A stretch of 64,000 bases of DNA, taken from assembly GCF_000154705.2 (NCBI RefSeq), contig NZ_CM002917.1, positions 3,297,853 to 3,361,852 of the forward strand, written 5' to 3'. The notes under the pieces are model-generated. The model was not told the origin of the DNA. It worked only from the letters and a program-made list of their open reading frames with translations, and ran no database searches. This stretch comes from Hoeflea phototrophica DFL-43 (lineage in GTDB: Bacteria; Pseudomonadota; Alphaproteobacteria; Rhizobiales; Rhizobiaceae). Positions 18,600 to 30,962 of the stretch are shown here, one piece after another (within the stretch, counting starts at the first letter, position 1; every line of letters starts with the position of its first letter). A program made the position numbers and the translations under genes.

Positions 18600-19316
18600 T
18601 CAGGCCTTGCGCGCCAGATAGATGGTCTGGGTGAACGGCTTGTCCTGCAGCGGGTTGTGGAAAGTCACCGGTTCCGACCAGGCCTGATCAAAAACCTGAG
18701 CCAACCGCGCAACGAAAGCCGGGTCCTCACGATCGTCCGACCATAGACCGAACACACCGCCGGGCTTGAGATGCCGGGCCAGCAGCTTCAGGCCTTCGGG
18801 CTGGTAGAAACTCTCGCTGCGCTCATCCAGCAGCGCCTCGGGGGAATGGTCGATGTCGAGCAGGATCGCATCGAACTGCCGGCCCGCAATGTCCCGGTCG
18901 AACCCCGCATCGCCACGCGCCAGGGCGAAGAAATCGCCCTCCACAAGACGGCAGCGCCTGTCCCCGGTGAGCTTCGGGCCGAGCGGCAGCAGTCCGGTCC
19001 TGTGCCAGTCGATCACCGCCTCGAGATACTCGACCACGATCAGTGAGCCGGTTTGTGCCTGATCAAGAACCGCCTTTGCCGTGTATCCAAGACCGAGGCC
19101 GCCGACCACCACATCGAGGGCATCACCCTGGCAAGCCGCAATCCCGAGATCCGCCAACGCGATCTCAGAGGCCGTGAACAGATCCGACATCAGATGCTCT
19201 TCGCCGAGCTTGATCTCGAGCACGTCGACACCGAGCCGCGCCTCGCGCCGCCGCCTCAGGCTGATCGCCCCGATCGGCGTCGGGCGGTAATCAAGTTCTT
19301 CAAACAATCGGCTCAT
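18600..19316 (-). CDS. Spermidine synthase-like methyltransferase-fold protein
   Basis: A 238-residue cytoplasmic protein with the spermidine synthase/SAM-binding Rossmann fold: DALDVVVGGLGLGYTAKAVL (motif I, about residues 64-83), an acidic strand end in SLIVVEYLEAVIDWH, FDAILLDIDHSPEALL, and GLKLLARHLKPGGVFGLW. The motif DxD of the loop is present as DIDHS. Whether it transfers aminopropyl groups is doubtful, because the usual N-terminal beta domain and substrate residues are not evident; many such orphan proteins have no assigned reaction. The start at 19316 is an ATG at the head of the conserved region. It is divergent from the exported hydrolase, with a 22-base palindrome between. Confidence 0.8.
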   Translation of the reverse strand: MSRLFEELDYRPTPIGAISLRRRREARLGVDVLEIKLGEEHLMSDLFTASEIALADLGIAACQGDALDVVVGGLGLGYTAKAVLDQAQTGSLIVVEYLEAVIDWHRTGLLPLGPKLTGDRRCRLVEGDFFALARGDAGFDRDIAGRQFDAILLDIDHSPEALLDERSESFYQPEGLKLLARHLKPGGVFGLWSDDREDPAFVARLAQVFDQAWSEPVTFHNPLQDKPFTQTIYLARKA

Positions 19317-19428
19317 GCAAACTCCGGACGGGCACTCTGGTGCAGGCGCTGCCAGCCGCACGCCGCGACATGAGGCTTGCGCATTGCCGGGCACCATACC
19401 CGATCCGCGGCGGCAAGCCAGTGCGAAG

Positions 19429-19450
19429 GTTCTGGATCGCGATCCAGAAC
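19429..19450. promoter_or_regulatory. 22-base perfect palindrome between divergent genes
   Basis: The half-site GTTCTGGATCG (19429-19439) is followed at once by its exact reverse complement CGATCCAGAAC (19440-19450). It lies 113 bases upstream of the minus-strand methyltransferase-fold gene and 81 bases upstream of the hydrolase ATG. This is a natural place for a dimeric repressor or activator of both promoters. Confidence 0.6.
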
Positions 19451-19530
19451 GTTCGAAAACCCGATCCCGGTCGCGACAAACATCCGAAAAGTCACATTGG
19501 CGTTGTTGTTCCCTTTCACCAACACGCGAG

Positions 19531-20634
19531 ATGACCATGACATTCAGAACCACGATCTCCTCATTGGCCACCACTTTGGCTGCCACACTGGCCATGAACA
19601 TGAGCCTGAACCTGGCCGCAGCTGCCTCCGAGCTGGTGGGCACCCGCGACATCACGGTTTTTTCCGTTGAGCGGCAGATGGACCTGCCGGTGACCATCTG
19701 GTACCCGGCAAGCCATGGTCCGGAAGCCAGCATTGTCGGCGAAAACCGGGTGTTCGAAGGCACACCGGCCTCAGTGGGAGCCGAGCCGGAGACGGGGCGG
19801 CACCCGCTGATCCTGCTTTCGCATGGCTCGGGATCGACCGTGCAGGCCATGGGCTGGCTCGCAGCGCATCTGGCAAAGGCCGGTTTCATTGTCGCCGGCC
19901 CAAACCATCCCCGGACCACCAGCGGCGATTCCACCCCGGCTGACACGCCACTTCTTTGGCAACGGGTGGACGATCTCTCCAGCATCATAACCGCCCTGAG
20001 CGCCAGTCAGGACTGGGGCGGCATAGTCGACAACGAGCGCATCGGCGTTCTCGGCTTCTCCCTTGGTGGCGCCGCCGCCATGAAAATCTCCGGTGCCCGG
20101 GCCGGACTCGAGGCCTATGCCGGCTATTGCGACACCTGGCCGGACATGCCCGATTGCCGTTGGTTTGCCGGAGGTATCGCCTATGCCGATTGGGAGATGA
20201 TCGAAGTTGAGCCCCTGGATCTCAGAACAATCGACAAGGGGCTGTTTGAGCGGCAAAACCGCGACCCGCGCATCAAGTCCGCCGTTCTGGTGGATCCCTC
20301 CGTCGCTCAGGCCTTCGATGCCGAAAGCCTCAGGCAGATCGACATCCCCATGGCTTTCATCAATCTGGGCGCCCCGCAGAGCATCATTGCCGGTGTCGAT
20401 TCAAGCGAACTGGCCGGATTGACGCCGCACGGATCGCTTAGCCACATCGATCAGGCGATCCATTTCAGTTTCCTGGCCGAGTGCAGGCAAGACGCCAAGG
20501 CGTTCCTGAAACAGATCGGGGAGGTCGATCCGATCTGCGACGATGGCGGCAACCGGTCGCGCGCCGACATTCACACCGAACTCAAGCAGATGATCGCAAC
20601 ACTCTTCACAAGCACGCTGATGAACACGCAATAG
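19531..20634 (+). CDS. Exported alpha/beta hydrolase (dienelactone hydrolase-like)
   Basis: A 367-residue precursor with a Sec signal peptide (MTMTFRTTISSL, hydrophobic to about 30, cleavage near LAAAASE). The alpha/beta-hydrolase fold shows the oxyanion strand HPLILLSHGSGST, the nucleophile elbow GFSLGGAAAM (Ser in GxSxG), and a late His in SHIDQAIHF. Conserved YPA in VTIWYPASHG is typical of the platelet-activating-factor acetylhydrolase/dienelactone hydrolase group. It probably cleaves an ester in the periplasm. ATGs at 19531 and 19537 are both possible. A shared hairpin follows its stop. Confidence 0.85.
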   Translation: MTMTFRTTISSLATTLAATLAMNMSLNLAAAASELVGTRDITVFSVERQMDLPVTIWYPASHGPEASIVGENRVFEGTPASVGAEPETGRHPLILLSHGSGSTVQAMGWLAAHLAKAGFIVAGPNHPRTTSGDSTPADTPLLWQRVDDLSSIITALSASQDWGGIVDNERIGVLGFSLGGAAAMKISGARAGLEAYAGYCDTWPDMPDCRWFAGGIAYADWEMIEVEPLDLRTIDKGLFERQNRDPRIKSAVLVDPSVAQAFDAESLRQIDIPMAFINLGAPQSIIAGVDSSELAGLTPHGSLSHIDQAIHFSFLAECRQDAKAFLKQIGEVDPICDDGGNRSRADIHTELKQMIATLFTSTLMNTQ

Positions 20635-20648
20635 TTCCGGCAAGCATC

Positions 20649-22921
<2,273 letters not shown>

Positions 22922-24595
22922 CTATTCCGCCCCTTCAAGCAGCCGAGCCGCGGCAGCGCGGGCCTCGGCGGTCACATGCTCACCGGCCAGCATGCGGGCG
23001 ATTTCCTCGCATCGTTCGCCGGGATTCATGGTGCTGACCCGGGTCGACACACTCGTCGCACCGGCTGCCGATGGTCCCTTGGCGATCAGCAGATGCGTTG
23101 CGGCGCGCGCGGCCACCTGCGGCGCATGGGTGACGGAAAGCACCTGAACGCCAGCGGCCAGCCGTTTCAGCCGCTTGCCGATGGCATCGGCCACCGCGCC
23201 ACCCACGCCGGTGTCGATCTCGTCAAACACCAGCGTCGGCGCCGAGCCGCGATCCGCCAATGCCACCTTGAGCGCCAGCAGGAACCGCGACAGCTCGCCG
23301 CCCGACGCCACTTTCATGATCGGGCCGGGGCGTGAGCCCGGATTGGTGCGCACATGAAATGCAACCGTGTCGATGCCGGTCGGTCCGGCGCTCTCAACGT
23401 CACTTGTGATCTCGACCAGAAATTCCGCGCGTTCGAGCTTGAGCGCGGGCAATTCGTTCATGACCGCCTCGGCCAAAGCCGCGCCGGTTGAATGGCGGCG
23501 CTCTGACAGCATCTTCGCGGCATGCAGGAACGCGGCTTGCGCCTCCGCCACCTGCGTCTCCAATGCGTGAAGGCGTTCCTCGCCGGCATCGAGATCGGCA
23601 AGATCCGTGACCATCCGCGAGGCCAGCTCGGCCAGTGAGTCCACCGGCACATTGTATTTCCGCGCAGCACCCCTGAGCGCGAACAATCGCTCTTCGCTCT
23701 CTTCAAGGTCCCGTGGATTGAAGTCCGCCGCCCTGAGTGCCGCCTCCACCGCCGCCTGCGCATCCGAGAGCGCATTGAGCGCCGCATCAAGTGCGGCCAC
23801 CGTGTCATTGAGAAGTTCCGGCGCCTGCTCCGCTTTGCGCTCGAGCCGCCGCAGCAGCCCGCTGATAACCGGGACCGGCGAGCCCTGCCCGCTCAAGACA
23901 TCATCCGCCTCGCTGATGTCGCTGGCCATCTTTTCGGCCTTCATCATATGCGCACGGCGTTCGGCCAGCTCTTCCTCTTCCCCTTCCATAGGGGAGAGTT
24001 TTTCGAGTTCATCGACGGAATCGCGCAGCCAATCGGCTTCACGCCGCGCCGTCTCCACCTTGCTCCGATGTGCCTTCAGCGCCGCTCTTGCCGCACGCCA
24101 GGCTTCAAACAACGCGCTGACATCTCCAGCGCGTTCGCTCAAGCCGCCAAACGCATCGAGCAGCGCACGATGCGCGTCCGTGTCGACCAAGGCCCGGTCG
24201 TCATGCTGACCGTGTATTTCGACAAGATGCTGCCCGGCTTCGCGCATCAGCGCCACGCTTGCAGGCTGGTCATTGATGAACACCCGCGTGCGGCCATCGC
24301 CCGACTGCACCCGGCGGAACACCAGATCCCCATCGTCGTCAATGCCATTGGCCCGCAAGAGCAGGCGTGCGGGATGATCGACCCCCACGTCAAACACGGC
24401 TGTGACCTGGCCCTTGTCCGCACCATGGCGAACAAGACTGCCATCGCCGCGGCCACCAAGTGCCAGCGAAAGGCTGTCAAGCAGGATGGATTTTCCGGCG
24501 CCGGTCTCACCTGTGAGGACCGACAGACCGGCGTCAAATTCGAGATCAAGCCTCTCGATCAGGACAATATCGCGGATCGACAGCTGGATAAGCAT
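22922..24595 (-). CDS. recN: DNA repair protein RecN
   Basis: An SMC-like ATPase that acts in double-strand break repair. The 557-residue protein has the N-terminal ATPase half with Walker A GETGAGKSILL, a central coiled coil (about 150-365, e.g. the Glu/Arg-rich stretch around KLSPMEGEEEELAERRAHMMK), and the C-terminal half with the signature SGGELSRFLLALKVAL and Walker B TLVFDEIDTGVGG. The start at 24595 (MLIQLSIRDIVLIERLDLEF) is the family's normal N-terminus. It begins 11 bases after the bamD stop and is probably co-transcribed with it. No LexA box is evident directly upstream. Confidence 0.96.
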   Translation of the reverse strand: MLIQLSIRDIVLIERLDLEFDAGLSVLTGETGAGKSILLDSLSLALGGRGDGSLVRHGADKGQVTAVFDVGVDHPARLLLRANGIDDDGDLVFRRVQSGDGRTRVFINDQPASVALMREAGQHLVEIHGQHDDRALVDTDAHRALLDAFGGLSERAGDVSALFEAWRAARAALKAHRSKVETARREADWLRDSVDELEKLSPMEGEEEELAERRAHMMKAEKMASDISEADDVLSGQGSPVPVISGLLRRLERKAEQAPELLNDTVAALDAALNALSDAQAAVEAALRAADFNPRDLEESEERLFALRGAARKYNVPVDSLAELASRMVTDLADLDAGEERLHALETQVAEAQAAFLHAAKMLSERRHSTGAALAEAVMNELPALKLERAEFLVEITSDVESAGPTGIDTVAFHVRTNPGSRPGPIMKVASGGELSRFLLALKVALADRGSAPTLVFDEIDTGVGGAVADAIGKRLKRLAAGVQVLSVTHAPQVAARAATHLLIAKGPSAAGATSVSTRVSTMNPGERCEEIARMLAGEHVTAEARAAAARLLEGAE

Positions 24596-24606
24596 CGCGC
24601 CCTGCT

Positions 24607-25473
24607 TCAGGCGCCGACGAGGCGGGCCCCGGCGCGCGAAATCCAGGAGCCTTTGTTCTCCCGCGGCTCGAGCCCACCAGTCCGCAATAGATTGAAGGAA
24701 TCCGCATACCACTGACTGTCGGGGAAATTGTGCCCAAGCACAGCCGCTGCGGTCTGGGCTTCGCTTTCAAGTCCCATCGCGTAATAGGTTTCCACCAGAC
24801 GCGCCAGTGCCTCTTCGATCTGGCGGGTGTTGGGATATCGCTCGACCACCAACCGGAAACGGTTCGCCGCAGCGACAAATTCCTTGCGCTCGAGATAATA
24901 GCGGCCCACCTGCATTTCCTTGCCGGCGAGCTGGTCACGTGCATAGCGCAGCTTGGCCTGGCTATCCTCGACATACTCGGATTCGGGAAACCGCTCGATC
25001 ACTTCGGTGAAAGCAGCAATCGCACGTGCGGAGGTCCGCTGGTCACGTGTCACCTCCGGGATCTGCCGATAATAGGAGAGCCCGACGATGTATTGCGCAT
25101 AGGCCGCGTCTTCATCATTGGGATACAGGCTCAGATAACGGCTGGCGGTATTGATCGCCTCGGAATACTGGCCCTGGCGATAGTTTGTGAACGCGCTCAT
25201 CACCATCGCCTTGCGGGCATATTCCGAATAGGGATGCTGTTTGTCGACGGCCTGGAATTTCCGGCTGGCTTCTGTGAGCTGCCCGGCCTGAATGTTGGCC
25301 AGCCCCTGATTGTAGAGCACATCAGCGGGTTCGATCGTCTGTGCATAGGCGGTGATATCAATGTCCGGATCGGACTGGCAACCACTGACCAGTGACGCGA
25401 CGCCGGTCAGCCCGGCGATAAAGAGCGCAACACGAACTGCGCGCCCGCGCCTACCCATGACCGAAGTATCCAT
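24607..25473 (-). CDS. bamD: Outer membrane protein assembly factor BamD (lipoprotein)
   Basis: BamD is the essential lipoprotein partner of BamA in beta-barrel insertion. The 288-residue precursor has a signal peptide ending in a lipobox (SLVSGC, lipidated Cys). Tandem TPR repeats follow: [63 protein letters not shown] and [16 protein letters not shown]. The start at 25473 is preceded by GAGAGG; ATG at 25458 is an alternative that keeps the signal peptide. Its place between lpxC and recN is the standard rhizobial arrangement. Confidence 0.95.
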   Translation of the reverse strand: MDTSVMGRRGRAVRVALFIAGLTGVASLVSGCQSDPDIDITAYAQTIEPADVLYNQGLANIQAGQLTEASRKFQAVDKQHPYSEYARKAMVMSAFTNYRQGQYSEAINTASRYLSLYPNDEDAAYAQYIVGLSYYRQIPEVTRDQRTSARAIAAFTEVIERFPESEYVEDSQAKLRYARDQLAGKEMQVGRYYLERKEFVAAANRFRLVVERYPNTRQIEEALARLVETYYAMGLESEAQTAAAVLGHNFPDSQWYADSFNLLRTGGLEPRENKGSWISRAGARLVGA

Positions 25474-25679
25474 CCTGCACAACCTCTCAACAGCCGCAGG
25501 CGCATTCACCCACGGAACCAGACACGCGTTTCTATCCGGAATTCACCGGACTTCGCAACGTCATGACGACGCTTTGCCGCATTTTTGTGGCAGATGTCTC
25601 TTAATATTCAGCAGTTAAGCCCGGGAAAAAACGCAGTTGCGCATTGTTTTGGACAGGTCTTTGCCGCAGATCTTGCGGA

Positions 25680-26633
25680 TCAGAGAGCCCAGGGTGCAAA
25701 AGCAGCAGCGTTGACAGCAACCAGTTCACCGTGGCGAACCGTGTCGCGCCGCGCCGGAGCTTCCACCACTTCGTAGGCCGACGCATCAGCCAGAAGCGCA
25801 CGAAGCGCCAAAGCGTTGAGCTTGTGGCCACCGCGGTAGCTGCGGTAGCAGCCAATGAACTGCGCACCGGCCAGAGCAAGGTCGCCCACAGCATCAAGCG
25901 TCTTGTGACGGACGAACTCATCGCGGAAACGCAGACCTTCGACATTGATGACCTTGTCATCATCACCGATGACAACCGAATTCTCCAGCGAAGAGCCCAG
26001 TGCGTGGCCGGAAGCCCAAAGCCGCTCGACATCGCGCATGAAACCGAATGTCCGTGCACGGGCAAGTTCGCGGCGGAAGCTGTCGGCGGTAACTTCACCC
26101 TTCCAGCTCTGGCGGCCAATCAAGGGCGTTTCAAAATCGATGTCGATTTCGAACCGGGTGCCATTGTGCGGCGTGAACTCGGCCCATGAACCGCCCATTT
26201 CAATGCGAACCGGCTTGATCACGCGGATATAGCGGCGCTTGACCGAATGATTGACCAGTCCGGCATTGTCGATCGCATCGATAAAGACCGCTGCACTGCC
26301 ATCCATGATCGGCACTTCACTGCCTTCAAGATCGATGCTGATATTGTCGACACCCAGCGCATAGAGGGCCGCCATCAGATGCTCGACGGTCGCGACCGAC
26401 TGGTCGGGAGCCTTGCCCAACAGGGTGCAAAGATCTGTCGAGCCCACCTGCGAGGACACAGCGCGGACGCTGACAATGTCGCCGGATGGCAAGTGTCGGT
26501 TGAAAACAATTCCGGTATCAGGATCGGCGGGATGGAAAGTAATGGAGACATTTTCGCCCGAATGGACGCCAACGCCAGACAGTGAGATCGACCGCGAAAT
26601 CGTGGTCTGCAATCCTACTACATCACTACTCAT
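25680..26633 (-). CDS. lpxC: UDP-3-O-acyl-N-acetylglucosamine deacetylase
   Basis: LpxC catalyses the committed, zinc-dependent step of lipid A synthesis. At 317 residues it has normal length. The zinc site is visible as His in VEHLMAALYALGVDN and as His and Asp in the GGHKLNALALRALLAD region. Also present are the family motifs MDGSAAVFIDAI and KTLDAVGDLALAG. It stands between ftsZ and bamD with 293 and 206 bases of spacing, so it probably has its own promoter. Confidence 0.97.
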   Translation of the reverse strand: MSSDVVGLQTTISRSISLSGVGVHSGENVSITFHPADPDTGIVFNRHLPSGDIVSVRAVSSQVGSTDLCTLLGKAPDQSVATVEHLMAALYALGVDNISIDLEGSEVPIMDGSAAVFIDAIDNAGLVNHSVKRRYIRVIKPVRIEMGGSWAEFTPHNGTRFEIDIDFETPLIGRQSWKGEVTADSFRRELARARTFGFMRDVERLWASGHALGSSLENSVVIGDDDKVINVEGLRFRDEFVRHKTLDAVGDLALAGAQFIGCYRSYRGGHKLNALALRALLADASAYEVVEAPARRDTVRHGELVAVNAAAFAPWAL

Positions 26634-26870
26634 AAGATCCGCCGTTTCCCGCTTTATGGCCTAAGCCCCCCAAAGGCTTGGCTGTCCCCAGTCCGATAAA
26701 GCGATCCCGTGTATCTTTTCACGCGGTTGTTCGCCAATGTCCCAAAATATGGCTTGCAAGATACGGTGGCGATCGTGACTTTCCAAATCACGCTTTTTTT
26801 CGATATGTTACGTTGGGAAAACAGGCCGTTCACCCTAAAATCCTATGGTTAACAGAGTGTTACCAGAAAC

Positions 26871-26898
26871 GATCTGGCGGCGTCATCGCCGCCAGATC
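26871..26898 (-). terminator. Hairpin terminator after ftsZ
   Basis: A perfect 12-bp stem GATCTGGCGGCG/CGCCGCCAGATC with a 4-base loop, starting 28 bases after the ftsZ stop. The following minus-strand bases are only modestly T-rich (GTTTCTGG). It likely ends the dcw transcript before lpxC. Confidence 0.75.
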
Positions 26899-26926
26899 GC
26901 AATTGTTACACATTCCAACAAGCGCC

Positions 26927-28642
26927 TTACTTCGCCTGTCGGCGCAGGAAGGCGGGAATCTCCAACTGGTCGTCTTCGTGAGTCGTGCGCGCTTGCGGCG
27001 TCACCCGGCCCTGATCGTCAAGCTGACCGCGACGCGGCGCATAGACACTTGCCTCCGCAGACAGCGGACGGCGCTGAGGCATCTGTTCCGAAGTCCCTGA
27101 CATCGCAGCATCTTCCTCTTCGCGGCGCCCCAGCGAGCTCGACAACCGCTTGAGAAGCCCCATCGGACCGCGCTCATCGACCTGATGGGCATGCGGCATG
27201 TCGCGCTGCTCCATTTCAGCCTTCACAACCGGCGGAAAGTCCTCGATCCGGGGCATGCGTGTCGGCTCGGGCTCGCTGCGCAGCGCCGGAGCGGGCTGTG
27301 CGGCAGAACGGCTTGCAGATGCTTGCGGCATTGGCGCCGGGGCCTGTCGTGGCGCGGCGGTTTGGGCGTTTGCCTCCGGTGCACCGGCAAACAGCCGACT
27401 TTGCGGCTGGAACTCCGGGGCTGAGGGAGCAGGAGCAGGCGAGGCCTGGCTCTTGGCAGCCATTTCAGCCTGGTTGGCAATCTCCAACTCACGCTCGAGC
27501 TCGGCTTCCACCGAAACAATGGTTTCGCCAACCGGATCCTTTGCAGCGGTTGCGGGAGCAGCGGCCGGTTGCGCCGGTGCCGGGCGCGACGCTGGAGGCT
27601 GCTGCTGCGCAGTTGCTGCGGGACGGGCGGCGGGGCGAGCCGCAGACACTGGTGGACGCTGATCGGCTTCGCTTTCGACCCGGTCGATACCGGTTGCGAC
27701 AACGGAGACACGAATCAGACCTTCAAGCGCTTCATCGAAGGTGGCGCCAAGAATGATGTTGGCGTCCGCATCCACTTCCTCACGGATACGGGTTGCCGCC
27801 TCGTCGACCTCGAACAGGGTCATGTCGCGGCCACCGGTGATCGAGATCAGTAGGCCTTGAGCACCCTTCATGGTGGTCTCGTCAAGCAGCGGATTGGCGA
27901 TTGCGGCTTCCGCTGCAGCCATCGCACGGCCTTCGCCGGATGCTTCGCCAGTCCCCATCATCGCGCGGCCCATCTCGCGCATCACCGAACGGACGTCGGC
28001 GAAGTCGAGATTGATCAGGCCTTCCTTGACCATCAGGTCAGTGATGCAGGCAACGCCGGAATAGAGCACCTGATCAGCCATCGCGAAAGCGTCGGCGAAG
28101 GTGGTCTTGTCATTGGCAATGCGGAACAGGTTCTGGTTCGGGATAACGATCAGCGTATCGACGCATTTCTGCAGCTCTTCGATTCCCGCTTCAGCCAGCC
28201 GCATGCGCCGCTGACCTTCGAAGTGGAACGGCTTGGTGACCACGCCGACCGTGAGGATGCCCTTGTCGCGTGCCGCCTGGGCAACAACCGGCGCAGCGCC
28301 TGTGCCGGTGCCGCCGCCCATGCCTGCGGTGACGAAGCACATGTGGGTGCCACTGAGATGATCGATGAGTTCATCGATGCATTCCTCCGCTGCCGCGCGG
28401 CCGACTTCCGGCTGCGAGCCCGCGCCGAGGCCTTCGGTCACAGCGACGCCGAGCTGAACCAGGCGGTCCGCCTTGGACATCGTCAGCGCCTGGGCATCCG
28501 TGTTGGCGACGACGAAATCGACACCCTGCAGCCCTGCATTGATCATGTTGTTGACGGCGTTTCCGCCGCCACCGCCGACCCCGAACACCGTGATGCGGGG
28601 CTTCAGCTCGGTGATGTCCGGCTTCTGCAAATTGATGGTCAT
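26927..28642 (-). CDS. ftsZ: Cell division protein FtsZ
   Basis: A tubulin-like GTPase that forms the Z ring. The 571-residue protein has the GTPase domain (about 10-320) with [13 protein letters not shown], the tubulin signature [11 protein letters not shown] at about residues 109-119, and the T7 loop region [12 protein letters not shown] very long disordered Ala/Pro/Gln-rich linker (about 325-555) follows. The protein ends with the conserved C-terminal peptide ([14 protein letters not shown]) that binds FtsA. The long linker is usual for rhizobial FtsZ1. AAGGAAGG lies eight bases before the ATG at 28642; ten upstream codons in frame are not needed. A stem-loop lies between ftsA and ftsZ. 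Confidence 0.98.
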   Translation of the reverse strand: MTINLQKPDITELKPRITVFGVGGGGGNAVNNMINAGLQGVDFVVANTDAQALTMSKADRLVQLGVAVTEGLGAGSQPEVGRAAAEECIDELIDHLSGTHMCFVTAGMGGGTGTGAAPVVAQAARDKGILTVGVVTKPFHFEGQRRMRLAEAGIEELQKCVDTLIVIPNQNLFRIANDKTTFADAFAMADQVLYSGVACITDLMVKEGLINLDFADVRSVMREMGRAMMGTGEASGEGRAMAAAEAAIANPLLDETTMKGAQGLLISITGGRDMTLFEVDEAATRIREEVDADANIILGATFDEALEGLIRVSVVATGIDRVESEADQRPPVSAARPAARPAATAQQQPPASRPAPAQPAAAPATAAKDPVGETIVSVEAELERELEIANQAEMAAKSQASPAPAPSAPEFQPQSRLFAGAPEANAQTAAPRQAPAPMPQASASRSAAQPAPALRSEPEPTRMPRIEDFPPVVKAEMEQRDMPHAHQVDERGPMGLLKRLSSSLGRREEEDAAMSGTSEQMPQRRPLSAEASVYAPRRGQLDDQGRVTPQARTTHEDDQLEIPAFLRRQAK

Positions 28643-28666
28643 GGCACCCGTTCCTTCCTTTGGCAT

Positions 28667-28686
28667 GACCACACCGCCGTGTGGTC
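28667..28686 (-). promoter_or_regulatory. Stem-loop in the ftsA-ftsZ gap
   Basis: A perfect 8-bp stem GACCACAC/GTGTGGTC with loop CGCC. It occupies the middle of the 56-base gap and ends 24 bases before the ftsZ ATG. It might be an mRNA processing or stability element that sets ftsZ expression apart from ftsA. Confidence 0.5.
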
Positions 28687-28698
28687 AATTCGGTAAAA

Positions 28699-30027
28699 TC
28701 AAAAACTCTCTTTAAGCCACTGGCCCATGCGGGACAGACGGCCACCGGCACCTGCGATCGCGGCAAAACCGCCCTCGCCTGCACCGTGGGATTCAAGATG
28801 GGCGACCTGGGGATAGATCATCAGGCCAACCGCAGTTGAGAATGTCGGGCCTTTCGCGGCCGCTGGCAGCCCGGACACCCCGAGAGGCCGGCCAACGCGG
28901 ACATTGCGCGCCAGAATCCGCCGTGCCGATTCCGACAGGCCCGTCATCTGGCTGGCGCCGCCGGTCAACACGATGCGCTTGCCCACCAGCGTCGAATAGC
29001 CCGATTGCTGGATCCGGTCCCGCAGCATTTCCAGCGTCTCCTCGACGCGGGCACGTACAATCCGCGAGACCAGGCCGCGCGGCACATGGGTCGGCTGGTC
29101 ACGCTCGTCATCGCCAATCGGCGGCACCGAGATCACGTCACGATCCTCACCCGCCTGAGGCAGCGCTGAACCATGCACAACCTTGATCCGCTCGGCGTCT
29201 TCAAGCCGGGTCGAAAGGCCGCGTGCCAGATCCATGGTGACGTGCTGGCCGCCAAGCGCAATCGCATCGGCATGCACCAGCCGGCCTTCGTAGAACACTG
29301 AAATCGTGGTGGTTCCGCCGCCCATATCAATGGCGGCACAGCCCATTTCGGCTTCATCAGCCACCAGCGCTGCAAGACCTGATGCATAAGGGGTTGCAAT
29401 CATCGCCTCGACGGTGAGATGGGCGCGGTTGACCGAAAGTTCGAGATTGCGCAAAGGCGCACGGTCGGCGGTCAACACATGCATGTCGACACCGAGCACG
29501 TCACCATACATGCCACCGGGATCACGAATGCCACGCTCGCCATCAAGCGTGTAGCTGGATGGCAGCGAGTGTAGAATCGCCCGCTCCTGCTGCTGGCTTT
29601 GCCGCGTTGCGGCATTGACCACCTTCCTCAGATCCCCCGAAGCGATCTCATGACCGCCCAGATTGACCGAGGCCGAGTGGGTCTCACTCTTGAGACGCCC
29701 GGCTGTGACATTGATGATCAGGCTTTCCACCGTCACCCCGGCCATACGTTCGGCCGCGTCAACGGCAAGCCGCACCGAACTCTCGACAGCGTCCATGTCG
29801 GAAATCACGCCCGCCTTGAGCCCGCGGGACTTCTGGTGGCCGATCCCCAGGATCTCGATCTTGTGGGTCCGCCCGGCAAGCACCTCGGCCGCATCAAACG
29901 GCGTCAGCCGCCCGATCATGCATACGACCTTTGAGGAGCCGATATCGAGCACGGTGACAATGCTGGTGCGCTTGGACGATAGCGGCGTGAGCCGCGGCAG
30001 CATCGATGAGGGCCGGAAGAAACTCAT
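28699..30027 (-). CDS. ftsA: Cell division protein FtsA
   Basis: An actin-like ATPase that tethers FtsZ to the membrane. The 442-residue protein has the nucleotide-binding segments VLDIGSSKVVCMIG (near residue 25), AAIDMGGGTTTISVFYEG and RIVLTGGASQMTGL, the 1C domain after the first segment, and a C-terminal amphipathic helix (GGRLSRMGQWLKESF) that binds the membrane. Its ATG overlaps the ftsQ stop by four bases. Confidence 0.97.
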   Translation of the reverse strand: MSFFRPSSMLPRLTPLSSKRTSIVTVLDIGSSKVVCMIGRLTPFDAAEVLAGRTHKIEILGIGHQKSRGLKAGVISDMDAVESSVRLAVDAAERMAGVTVESLIINVTAGRLKSETHSASVNLGGHEIASGDLRKVVNAATRQSQQQERAILHSLPSSYTLDGERGIRDPGGMYGDVLGVDMHVLTADRAPLRNLELSVNRAHLTVEAMIATPYASGLAALVADEAEMGCAAIDMGGGTTTISVFYEGRLVHADAIALGGQHVTMDLARGLSTRLEDAERIKVVHGSALPQAGEDRDVISVPPIGDDERDQPTHVPRGLVSRIVRARVEETLEMLRDRIQQSGYSTLVGKRIVLTGGASQMTGLSESARRILARNVRVGRPLGVSGLPAAAKGPTFSTAVGLMIYPQVAHLESHGAGEGGFAAIAGAGGRLSRMGQWLKESF

Positions 30028-30962
30028 GAGTTCTTCTCCGCAGCCTTGATCAACTTGGCGCGCTCTTCCAGAGCCTGGGTACGGCGCTCGAATGCCGCTT
30101 CGCTCAGGCGCAGCGCGATCCGGTCATCAAGCCTGAGATCCACAGCGGTGATATCGCGTGAAAGCACGTCCCGGCCCGCATCAAACGCCGCAAAACGCTT
30201 GAGCGCTTCGCCGACATTGTCCTCGGGCAGACTGATGGTCACGCCATTGTCGAGCCGGAGATCCCAGCGCCGGTCTGCAATCCGGATCGCCGCCTTGACC
30301 CGCGCACGCAACTCCGGGTGAAACAGCAGCCGGGCTTCAAGCTCATCGGAATGGCGGTCCGCGCCAAGGCCGACATACAGCGGCAGATCGGCGTGACGAG
30401 CACCCGTCAGCGGCGCAATCACATCGCCGCGCACATCAATCAGGGACAGGGCGTCGCCATGCTGCCAGATCCCAACAGCCTTGCGTTCGACAAGCCGCAC
30501 CATCAGGCCACGCGGATAGATCTTCTGAACATGGGCATCGGTGACCCAGGGCAGTTCCATCAGTTTCTGACGCGCCGCATGCGCGTCGATCGCGACCACC
30601 GAGGTGGAACCGTCAAGCCCAAGCTGCTGCAGGATGTCGATGTCGGACGTTTCCACATTTCCGCTGACCTGCACATCTTCGAGCGCGAACCCCACGCCAC
30701 TGGTCAACGCCTGGGTGACGGTCGTGGTATGTCCACCGGTCTCCATGCCGTAAAGCCCGGTGGAAGCAAGGAAGACAACGGCTGCGACGGATCCCAGATG
30801 AGGGCGAATGGTGACGCGGCCGCTGGCGAGCGCGGCAAACGCGCGCACGGGCCGGCGCAGAATACGCGGCAGAACAAAAGCGCCCGGAAACGCTGCGCGC
30901 CCGGACGTTCTTGTTGTTTGAGCCTCATTGGCTCCTGCCCTGGTTCCCGTCATCGGCGACAC
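30024..30962 (-). CDS. ftsQ: Cell division protein FtsQ
   Basis: A bitopic divisome protein that links FtsA and FtsZ to FtsW and FtsI. The 312-residue protein has a cytoplasmic basic N-terminus (about 1-50), one transmembrane helix (about 54-72), a POTRA domain ([25 protein letters not shown]) and a beta domain ([20 protein letters not shown]). I use the GTG at 30962 because GGAGG stands exactly seven bases before it. An ATG at 30953, which would give an ATGA overlap with ddl, has no ribosome-binding site at a workable distance. Confidence 0.94.
   Translation of the reverse strand: MSPMTGTRAGANEAQTTRTSGRAAFPGAFVLPRILRRPVRAFAALASGRVTIRPHLGSVAAVVFLASTGLYGMETGGHTTTVTQALTSGVGFALEDVQVSGNVETSDIDILQQLGLDGSTSVVAIDAHAARQKLMELPWVTDAHVQKIYPRGLMVRLVERKAVGIWQHGDALSLIDVRGDVIAPLTGARHADLPLYVGLGADRHSDELEARLLFHPELRARVKAAIRIADRRWDLRLDNGVTISLPEDNVGEALKRFAAFDAGRDVLSRDITAVDLRLDDRIALRLSEAAFERRTQALEERAKLIKAAEKNS

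Noticed and set aside
26849..26863. CtrA-like site TTAA-N7-TTAC between lpxC and ftsZ
   Set aside because: One mismatch, more than 200 bases from the lpxC start, and in the ftsZ 3' region. Too weak to call.
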